Assembly: GCA_030038595.1 (NCBI GenBank)
Contig: JASHSW010000154.1
Span: forward strand, 1-6,718
Reading direction: 5' to 3'
Length of the DNA stretch: 6,718 nucleotides
From: Methylovirgula sp.
GTDB taxonomy: Bacteria; Pseudomonadota; Alphaproteobacteria; Rhizobiales; Beijerinckiaceae
Part shown: positions 1-5,342 of the stretch, piece after piece
Position numbering within the stretch: position 1 is the stretch's first letter
Layout: each line of letters begins with the position of its first letter
Translations under genes and position numbers: made by a program
The notes under the pieces: model-generated
Told to the model about the DNA's origin: nothing
The model's input: the letters and a program-made list of their open reading frames with translations, nothing else
The model's database searches: none

Positions 1-1
1 C

Positions 2-643
2 TCGCCGGTCGACGGTGTGACCGGGATCCGGAAGGTCGATCTCGGCGTGATGATCCAGGCCAACAGCACGCAGACGCTCGTCGTCGTCACGCAGATCGAG
101 CCGATCTACATCATCTTCACCTTGCCGGAAGCGGATATCGGACGGGTTCGCGAGGCCATGGCCGATAGTCGCCTGCGCGTCTTGGCCTATGCTTCCAACG
201 ACCAAAAAGAGATCGCCGCGGGCGTCCTCGATCTTGTCGACAATTCCGTCAATCAGAACACCGGAACGGTGCAGCTCAAGGCAGAATTCGCCAACAAAGA
301 CAGGTCCTTGTGGCCCGGCCAATTCGTCAACGCGCATCTCGTGCTGCACACTGTGCATGACGGCGTCACCGTGCCGACGGCGGCGATCCAGACGGGCCCG
401 AACGGAGCGTTCGCTTACGTGGTCGGCGACGATTCGAAGGTGCACATGCGGCCGATCACCGTCACCCAGACCGAGAACAACCAGGCGCTCGTCGGCGCCG
501 GGCTCAAGGCCGGCGAACGCGTGGTCGTCGCCGGAGAGTACCGGCTCGATGAAGGCACGAAGGTGCAGGCGAGCCAAGCGACCGGCACGCCGACGGGTGG
601 CGAACACGGTGCCGCGCCGCTCGGCGTCGAGGAAGACCCATGA
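2..643 (+). CDS. RND efflux periplasmic adaptor subunit, MdtA-like (5' end missing)
   Basis: This is the C-terminal part (213 residues visible) of a membrane-fusion protein that links an RND pump in the inner membrane to an outer-membrane channel. The frame is open to the left edge. The first visible residues, SPVDGVTGIRKVDLG, match the end of the lipoyl/barrel-sandwich domain of the MdtA/AcrA family, so the true start, signal peptide and coiled-coil hairpin lie outside the window. A beta-barrel domain follows (VVVTQIEPIYIIFTLPEADI, then a TGTVQLKAEF segment and LWPGQFVNA). After it comes the membrane-proximal domain (VPTAAIQTGPNGAFAYVV, then GLKAGERVVVAGEYRL). The last 25 or so residues form a Gly/Thr/Pro/Ala-rich tail. 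The motifs fit E. coli MdtA better than metal-pump CzcB proteins, judged from memory. The GTG at 17-19 could look like a start, but it lies inside the conserved domain and is not the real one. The stop overlaps the permease start. Confidence 0.95.
   Translation, partial: SPVDGVTGIRKVDLGVMIQANSTQTLVVVTQIEPIYIIFTLPEADIGRVREAMADSRLRVLAYASNDQKEIAAGVLDLVDNSVNQNTGTVQLKAEFANKDRSLWPGQFVNAHLVLHTVHDGVTVPTAAIQTGPNGAFAYVVGDDSKVHMRPITVTQTENNQALVGAGLKAGERVVVAGEYRLDEGTKVQASQATGTPTGGEHGAAPLGVEEDP
629..634 (+). promoter_or_regulatory. Ribosome binding site of the RND permease
   Basis: GAGGAA lies six to seven bases before the ATG at 640. It sits inside the last codons of the adaptor gene and supports this start over later in-frame codons. 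The ATGA overlap puts reinitiation of ribosomes leaving the adaptor within reach. Confidence 0.75.
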
Positions 644-3600
644 ACATCTCGGCGGTCTTCATCCGTCGGCCGATCGCGACAACGCTGTTGATGACGGCGC
701 TGCTCGTCGGCGGGATCATCGGCTACAATCTGCTCCCGGTCGCCGCGTTGCCGTCGGTCGATTATCCGACGATCGTCGTCACGGCGAGCCTGCCGGGCGC
801 CGATCCGGAGACGATGGCTTCCTCCGTCGCCCAGCCGCTCGAGCGTCAGTTCGCGCAGCTCCCCGGCGTCAATGAGATCACCTCGACGAGCGTCCTGGGT
901 TCGACCGCGATCACGCTCGAATTCGATCTCTCGCGCAACATCGACGGCGCCGCCGGCGATGTGCAGTCGGCGATCAATGCTGCGCAAGGCTATCTGCCGA
1001 AGAACCTGCCGACTCCGCCGACCTACCGCAAGGTCAACCCCGCCGACAAGCCGATCCTCGTCCTGGGGTTGACCTCGAAGGCCATGCCGCTGACTGAGCT
1101 TGACCAATATGCCGATCTCGATCTCGCCCAGCGCATTTCGTCGCTCGACGGGATCGGTCAAGTGGTCATTTTCGGCGAGCAGAAATTTGCGCCGACGATC
1201 ATGATCAATCCGTTGGCGCTCGCCTCGCGCGGCCTGGGCCTCGATCAAGTCGCCAACGCAGTGGCCAACAACACCGCCGACTTGCCGGTCGGCACGCTGC
1301 AAGGGCCGCATCAATCCTATCAGATCGGCACCAACGGCCAACTCTTCTCGCCGAAGGCAATCGGACGACAGATTGTGACCTATCGCAACGGCGCTCCGGT
1401 ACGGGTCAGCGATATTGCCAAAGTGGTGGCCGGCTCGGAGAGCCCGCTGCAGGCGAGCTGGGTCGGGATGCAAAGGGGTGAGCTGATCGGCATTTGGCGG
1501 CAGCCGAACGCCAACACGATCGCGCTCGTCGATCAGATCAAGGCGCAACTGCCCCACCTGCAGGCGTCCATTCCGCCCTCGGTGAGAGTTTCGATCATCA
1601 GCGACCGGTCGATCTCGATCCGGGAAAGCTTCACCGATGTGAAATTGACGCTGATGGGGACGATCTTTCTGGTAGTCGTCGTCATCTTCATCTTCCTCCG
1701 CAACGTCTGGGCGACGCTCATCCCCGCCGTCACCGTGCCGCTGTCGCTCACCGGCACGTTTGGGGTGATGTATCTGCTCGGCTACAGCCTCGACAATCTT
1801 TCCTTGATGGCGTTGACGCTCGCCGTCGGTCTCGTCGTCGACGACGCGATCGTGATGCTCGAAAACGTCTTTCGGCACATGGAGGAAGGGCTGAACCGCT
1901 TCGAGGCGGCGCTGGTCGGCGCAAAAGAAATCGGCTTCACCATCGTCTCGATCACCGTCTCGCTCGTCGCGGTGTTCATCCCCCTGCTCTTCATGGGCGG
2001 CATCGTCGGGCGACTGTTTCGCGAATTCGGCGTCACCGTCACGGTCGCCGTCGTGCTCTCCGCGATCATCGCTCTGACGCTCTCGCCGATGATGAGTTCG
2101 CTGGTCCTCAGAAATCCGCGCACGATGCGGCATGGCCGCATCTACGCGGCGAGCGAGCGAGCCTATGAGGCGGTAATTCATCGCTATGAGCAGGTTCTGA
2201 AGTTTTCGCTGCGTCATAAGCGCAGCGTGATGCTGCTCAATCTCGCGCTCATCGGCCTCTCCGCCTGGCTCTTCGTGGTGATGCCGAAAGGCTTCTTTCC
2301 CCAGGAAGACACCGGCATGATCTTCGGTTTCACCCAGGCGGATCAGGACATTTCTTTCGCCGGCATGGAGCAGCGTCAAAAAGCGGCTGCTCGAATCATC
2401 CTCGCCGATCCGGCTGTCGCGCACTTCGGCTCGTTCATCGGGGGGTCTTCGAGTGCGGGCATGAACACGGGACGCATGTTCATCGTCCTGAAACCCTACG
2501 ACCAGCGCTCGGCCACCGCCGACCAGGTGATCGAGCGGTTGCAGCCCAAACTCGCCGCCGTGCCCGGCATCTCGACATATCTGCAATCGATCCAGGATAT
2601 CCGGGTCGGCGCGCATCTCACCCGCACGCAGTATCAATATACGCTCGAAGACACCAATCTCGGCGAACTGAACCGTTGGGCGCCGAAGATGCTCGATAAA
2701 TTGAAATCGCTGCCCGAATTGGAGGAGGTCGCCAGCGACCAGCAGAGCGGCAGTCCGGAACTGATGATCGACATCGACCGCGACGCCGCGGCTCGGCTCG
2801 GCGTCGACATCACGACCATCCAGCAGACGCTCTCCGACGCCTTCGGGCAGCCTTTCGTGACGCAGCTCTATGCGCCGCTCAACACCTATCACATCGTCAT
2901 CGAGGTCGAGCCGCAATACCAGCAGGATATTTCGGCCCTGTCGCGGCTCTATGTGCGCGGCTCCGGCGGCGCGCTCGTTCCGATCAGCCAGTTCACCCAT
3001 TTGAAGCGGGTGCCGGCGCTGATCTCCGTGAACCACCTGGGGCAATTCCCGGCGGTGACGATCTCCTTCAATCTGGCGCCGGGCACCTCGCTCGGCCAGG
3101 CCGTCGAGGCGATCAAAAAGGCCGCCGCCGAAGTCCATCTGCCCGAGACGATCCAGACTTCGTTCCAAGGCACCGCGTCGGAGTTCCAGAGATCGCTGTC
3201 AACCCAGCCTCTGCTCATCGCGGCGGCGTTGTTTGCGGTCTACATCGTGCTTGGCATTCTCTATGAGAGCTTCATCCATCCGTTCACGATCCTTTTGAGC
3301 CTGCCGTCGGCGACGGTAGGCGCGCTGATCTTCCTTTCGCTCTTTCACTTCGACCTGACGATGATGGCGATCATCGGCCTCATCATGCTGATCGGCATCG
3401 TGAAAAAGAACGCGATCATGATGATCGACTTCGCGCTGGTGCGCGAACGCAACGAAGGCATGTTGCCGGAGAAGGCGATTTACGAAGCCGCGGTGCTGCG
3501 TTTCCGGCCGATCATGATGACCACCATGTCGGCGCTCTTCGGCACGCTGCCGATTGCCATCGGCATCGGGGCCGGGGCCGATCTGCGCCAGCCGCTCGGC

Positions 3601-3759
3601 GTCGCGGTGGTTGGCGGCCTCATCGTCTCGCAGGCCCTGACGCTGTTTACGACGCCGGTCACGTATATTTACATGGACCGGTTCAATGGGCTTCTCACCC
3701 GCCGCGTAGGCCACCGGAAGACGCCGCAGAAGCAAAAGCAACTGGTCGCCGGGGAATGA
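640..3759 (+). CDS. RND multidrug efflux permease, HAE-1 family, MdtB/MdtC-like
   Basis: This is a complete 1039-residue proton-driven exporter of the inner membrane, the usual length for the family. Hydrophobic segments fit twelve helices: one near 10-32, five between about 338 and 488, one near 528-548, and five between about 856 and 1010. Two large periplasmic loops (about 33-335 and 550-855) would form the porter and docking domains. Helix 4 has GLVVDDAIVMLEN with the proton-relay pair D401/D402. Helix 10 has GIVKKNAIMMIDFA, where K923 aligns with AcrB K940. R954 and T961 align with AcrB R971 and T978 (alignment from memory). The VDD motif is that of drug pumps, not of CzcA-type metal pumps. 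GIVKKNAIMMIDFAL and the MASSVAQPLER stretch are typical of MdtB/MdtC. E. coli uses two such subunits together; only one is seen here, so it may work as a homotrimer. Substrates cannot be read from the sequence. No TolC-like gene follows. Confidence 0.97.
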   Translation: MNISAVFIRRPIATTLLMTALLVGGIIGYNLLPVAALPSVDYPTIVVTASLPGADPETMASSVAQPLERQFAQLPGVNEITSTSVLGSTAITLEFDLSRNIDGAAGDVQSAINAAQGYLPKNLPTPPTYRKVNPADKPILVLGLTSKAMPLTELDQYADLDLAQRISSLDGIGQVVIFGEQKFAPTIMINPLALASRGLGLDQVANAVANNTADLPVGTLQGPHQSYQIGTNGQLFSPKAIGRQIVTYRNGAPVRVSDIAKVVAGSESPLQASWVGMQRGELIGIWRQPNANTIALVDQIKAQLPHLQASIPPSVRVSIISDRSISIRESFTDVKLTLMGTIFLVVVVIFIFLRNVWATLIPAVTVPLSLTGTFGVMYLLGYSLDNLSLMALTLAVGLVVDDAIVMLENVFRHMEEGLNRFEAALVGAKEIGFTIVSITVSLVAVFIPLLFMGGIVGRLFREFGVTVTVAVVLSAIIALTLSPMMSSLVLRNPRTMRHGRIYAASERAYEAVIHRYEQVLKFSLRHKRSVMLLNLALIGLSAWLFVVMPKGFFPQEDTGMIFGFTQADQDISFAGMEQRQKAAARIILADPAVAHFGSFIGGSSSAGMNTGRMFIVLKPYDQRSATADQVIERLQPKLAAVPGISTYLQSIQDIRVGAHLTRTQYQYTLEDTNLGELNRWAPKMLDKLKSLPELEEVASDQQSGSPELMIDIDRDAAARLGVDITTIQQTLSDAFGQPFVTQLYAPLNTYHIVIEVEPQYQQDISALSRLYVRGSGGALVPISQFTHLKRVPALISVNHLGQFPAVTISFNLAPGTSLGQAVEAIKKAAAEVHLPETIQTSFQGTASEFQRSLSTQPLLIAAALFAVYIVLGILYESFIHPFTILLSLPSATVGALIFLSLFHFDLTMMAIIGLIMLIGIVKKNAIMMIDFALVRERNEGMLPEKAIYEAAVLRFRPIMMTTMSALFGTLPIAIGIGAGADLRQPLGVAVVGGLIVSQALTLFTTPVTYIYMDRFNGLLTRRVGHRKTPQKQKQLVAGE

Positions 3760-3779
3760 TCCTTCCCGACAAGGAAGGA
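3760..3779 (+). terminator. Short hairpin just after the permease stop codon
   Basis: TCCTTCC and GGAAGGA form a 7-bp stem around a 6-base loop, starting on the base after the permease stop. No T-run follows, so intrinsic termination is uncertain. Its place at the end of the unit is the main support. Confidence 0.35.
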
Positions 3780-3812
3780 GCCGTCGGTGCCCTGACTCGA
3801 TCCGCGGACCGG

Positions 3813-3850
3813 CCGGGAACCAGAGCCGAAAACGCGCTTCTGGATCCCGG
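3813..3850. repeat. Imperfect inverted repeat between convergent genes
   Basis: CCGGGAACCAGA (3813-3824) and TCTGGATCCCGG (3839-3850) pair at 11 of 12 positions around a 14-base loop. The repeat sits between the permease stop at 3759 and the histidine-rich gene's stop at 3891, which face each other. It is therefore a candidate two-way terminator, although neither side has a T-run. Confidence 0.45.
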
Positions 3851-3883
3851 GTCTTCGCCCGCTTTGCGGTCTCGTCCGGAATG
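3840..3883. repeat. Possible degenerate Rhizobiales-style intergenic palindrome
   Basis: The segment begins CTGGATCCCGGGTCTTCGCC and ends GTCCGGAATGCG. The outer ATCCCGG and CCGGAAT can pair at 6 of 7 positions. From memory, elements of the form GGATCCCGGGTCT...CCCGGGATG are frequent between genes in Rhizobiales, and this looks like a worn copy. It overlaps the right arm of the inverted repeat before it, so the two may be alternative folds. The family assignment is inference. Confidence 0.3.
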
Positions 3884-3890
3884 CGTGGGC

Positions 3891-4109
3891 CTATATGTCG
3901 GACCCATGCACGTCGGCATGGTGTTTCGATGCTTCGGCAGCATGGTGCGCCGCATGCATTGTGTGGCCGTGCGCGACATGTGCATGATGTCCCGCTTTCT
4001 CGTGATCGCCTTGCCTGTGATGCTTCGCCGCCTCGCGATGATGTTTTGCCGCGTGTTCGTGATGTTCGGCGGCCGCTTCGTGATGCTCGACCTTGGCGTT
4101 GCTCGACAT
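3891..4109 (-). CDS. Small histidine-rich heptad-repeat protein of unknown function
   Basis: This 72-residue protein contains 21 histidines (29%). HH pairs fall at residues 9-10, 16-17, 23-24 and 30-31, exactly seven apart, in the pattern HHxxAAx; further HH pairs are at 41-42, 55-56 and 63-64. In a helix the heptad spacing would put the four pairs on one face. There is no signal peptide, membrane segment or cysteine, so a cytoplasmic place is expected. I chose the ATG at 4109 because AAGGGAG lies seven bases before it; a start at 4130 would add seven residues and has no such site. I recall similar small proteins in Bradyrhizobium and relatives, always called hypothetical. Metal binding or pH buffering is plausible from composition only. 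The gene follows glpX in the same direction but is separated from it by a strong hairpin. It is convergent with the RND unit, and the neighbours do not reveal its role. Confidence 0.75.
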   Translation of the reverse strand: MSSNAKVEHHEAAAEHHEHAAKHHREAAKHHRQGDHEKAGHHAHVAHGHTMHAAHHAAEASKHHADVHGSDI

Positions 4110-4116
4110 TGATGAT

Positions 4117-4123
4117 CTCCCTT
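4117..4123 (-). promoter_or_regulatory. Ribosome binding site of the histidine-rich gene
   Basis: Read on the minus strand, AAGGGAG stands seven bases before the ATG at 4109. It is the strongest Shine-Dalgarno match in the window. It decides the start and is good evidence that this small frame is translated. Confidence 0.75.
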
Positions 4124-4126
4124 GAC

Positions 4127-4164
4127 GCATGAAGCCGCGGCAGGATTCTGCCGCGGCTTCATGC
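4127..4164. terminator. Perfect 17-bp stem hairpin after glpX (terminator or leader structure)
   Basis: The arm GCATGAAGCCGCGGCAG (4127-4143) is the exact reverse complement of 4148-4164, with the loop GATT between. It begins 39 bases beyond the glpX stop and ends three bases before the AAGGGAG site of the histidine-rich gene. Its position and GC-rich stem suggest a terminator for the hom-glpX unit. However, no T-run follows in either direction, and it leaves no room for a promoter between it and the small gene. If the small gene is transcribed from upstream, this stem lies in its 5' leader. Confidence 0.7.
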
Positions 4165-4203
4165 AGACGCCATGACGCTCTCGTGACGGCTACGCGACCG
4201 CTT

Positions 4204-5199
4204 TCACTCCAACTTGAATTTTCCCATCTCGCGGTGCTCGGCGGCGATTTTGCGCACCGTGCCGGTTACCGAACGATAGATCAACGTTTCCGTGCGAATG
4301 ACTTTTTTGCCGAATTTGACGCCGCCGAGCAGCGCTCCGTCGGTAACCCCGGTCAAAGAAACGATGACATCGCCGGCGGCAAGTTCCTTCATGTCGTATT
4401 TGCGGCGCGGATCGCTGACGCCCATTTTGGCGGCGCGCTCGATTTTCTCGAGCGTGTCGAGAATGAGCCGCCCCTGCATCTGCCCGCCGACGCAGCGAAG
4501 CGCCGCCGCCGCGAGGACACCTTCGGGTGCGCCGCCGATACCGAGATAGAGATCGATGCCGGTCTCTTCCGGCCGCGTCGTAAAGATGACGCCGGCGATG
4601 TCGCCGTCCGGAATGATGCGCAGTGCCGCGCCGACCCGCCGGCAATCGTCGATAATCGCCTGGTGGCGCGGCCGATCGAGGACGAGCACAGCGATCTCGC
4701 TCGGCTTTACGCCTTTGGCTTTTGCGAGCGCACGGATGTTCTCTTCCGGCGTCTTGTCGAGATCGACGACGCCTTGCGGGTAGCCGGGGCCGATTGCGAT
4801 CTTCTCCATGTATACATCCGGCGCATGCAGCAGCGAGCCGCCGGTCGCCATCGCCATCACCGCGATCGAGCCCGGCATGTCGCGCGCGCAGAGCGTGGTG
4901 CCTTCGAGCGGATCGACGGCGATATCTACCTGCGGGCCTTTCAACGTGCCGAGCCTCTCGCCGATATAGAGCATCGGCGCCGCGTCGCGCTCGCCCTCGC
5001 CGATCACTACCGTGCCATCGATCGGCAGACGTTGCAGTTCGCGCCGCATGGCATCGACCGCCGCCTGATCGGCTGCTTTCTCGTCGCCGCAGCCGCGCAG
5101 CCGAGCCGCGGCAACGGCGGCGCGTTCCGTCACGCGGACGAGTTCGAGCGTCAGAATCCGGTCGATGATTTCTTTGCTCGTGACTACGAGGTCGACCAA
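4204..5199 (-). CDS. glpX: Fructose-1,6-bisphosphatase class II (GlpX)
   Basis: The protein (331 residues, normal for the family) removes the 1-phosphate of fructose-1,6-bisphosphate in gluconeogenesis. In autotrophs such enzymes may also act on sedoheptulose-1,7-bisphosphate in the Calvin cycle. Acidic metal and substrate residues known from E. coli GlpX all have counterparts: D44 in ADQAAVDAMR, E68 in VIGEGERD, D96 and E99 in VDPLEGTT, and E226 in GGAPEG (alignment from memory). The N-terminal RILTLELVRVTERAA and later GDVIVSLTGVTDG are family hallmarks. The start is TTG: GGAAGG lies five bases before it, and no ATG or GTG is in frame in the stretch upstream. A longer frame reaching 5272 on this strand is out of register and is a shadow. 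The gene follows hom after 143 bp holding two palindromic repeats, so co-transcription is possible but not shown. In related genomes I recall recJ following glpX; here a hairpin and a histidine-rich gene follow. Confidence 0.97.
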   Translation of the reverse strand: MVDLVVTSKEIIDRILTLELVRVTERAAVAAARLRGCGDEKAADQAAVDAMRRELQRLPIDGTVVIGEGERDAAPMLYIGERLGTLKGPQVDIAVDPLEGTTLCARDMPGSIAVMAMATGGSLLHAPDVYMEKIAIGPGYPQGVVDLDKTPEENIRALAKAKGVKPSEIAVLVLDRPRHQAIIDDCRRVGAALRIIPDGDIAGVIFTTRPEETGIDLYLGIGGAPEGVLAAAALRCVGGQMQGRLILDTLEKIERAAKMGVSDPRRKYDMKELAAGDVIVSLTGVTDGALLGGVKFGKKVIRTETLIYRSVTGTVRKIAAEHREMGKFKLE

Positions 5200-5204
5200 A
5201 GCTG

Positions 5205-5210
5205 CCTTCC
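5205..5210 (-). promoter_or_regulatory. Ribosome binding site that fixes the TTG start of glpX
   Basis: On the minus strand GGAAGG stands five bases before the TTG at 5199-5197. Together with the lack of in-frame ATG or GTG codons just upstream, it supports the rare start codon. Confidence 0.7.
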
Positions 5211-5215
5211 GTTTT

Positions 5216-5259
5216 CCGATGCTTCGAGACGGCGGCTTCGCCGCCTCCTCGGCATGAGG
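5216..5259 (-). repeat. Palindromic intergenic repeat, copy A
   Basis: Read on the minus strand, this copy runs from CCTCATGCCGAGGAG to GTCTCGAAGCATCGG, with the stem GGCGGC/GCCGCC (5231-5236 with 5240-5245) and loop TTC at the centre. Outside a 2-base mismatch, CGAG (5225-5228) pairs with CTCG (5248-5251). Its flanks match copy B at CATsCyGAGsAG and TCTCGArGsAT, but it points the other way. The stem lies about 15 to 40 bases upstream of the glpX ribosome binding site, within the glpX leader if transcription enters from hom. Confidence 0.65.
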
Positions 5260-5280
5260 AACTTTGCAACAATAACTTCC

Positions 5281-5325
5281 TTCATCCTGAGCAGCGCTCC
5301 GCGGGAGCGCATCTCGAGGGATGAA
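5281..5325 (+). repeat. Palindromic intergenic repeat, copy B
   Basis: The element runs from TTCATCCTGAGCAG to TCTCGAGGGATGAA around the perfect inner stem GCGCTCC/GGAGCGC with loop GCG. The ends TTCATCC and GGATGAA also pair. From memory, palindromes of the form TTCATCCTGAGGAG...TCTCGAAGGATGAA are scattered between genes in many Rhizobiales genomes. It begins 17 bases after the hom stop and could also act as a 3'-end stem for hom mRNA. Confidence 0.7.
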
Positions 5326-5342
5326 GAGCCCTTGAAGCTCCT

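Noticed and set aside
415..3168. 917-residue open frame on the minus strand across most of the permease gene
   Set aside because: Its translation is Arg/Asp/His/Glu-rich low complexity with no domain. It is an antisense shadow caused by the GC-rich codon use of a clearly real RND gene.
640..3759. Permease as a heavy-metal exporter linked to the nearby histidine-rich protein
   Set aside because: Helix 4 carries the VVDDAIV motif of drug pumps rather than the CzcA-type DGAVV motif, and the two genes are convergent, not in one operon.
4017..4085. 21-base periodicity that could suggest a short tandem or CRISPR-like array
   Set aside because: It is the coding image of the HHxxAAx heptads. There are no unique spacers or long identical repeats.
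3756..4112. 118-residue plus-strand frame whose ATG overlaps the permease stop (ATGA)
   Set aside because: The overlap resembles coupling, but no good ribosome site is seen, the frame crosses intergenic inverted repeats, and most of it is the complement of the histidine-rich gene, which explains its Met/Arg/Phe-rich repeats.
4190..5272. 360-residue minus-strand frame overlapping glpX
   Set aside because: It is out of register with glpX, is Arg-rich and shows no family motif.
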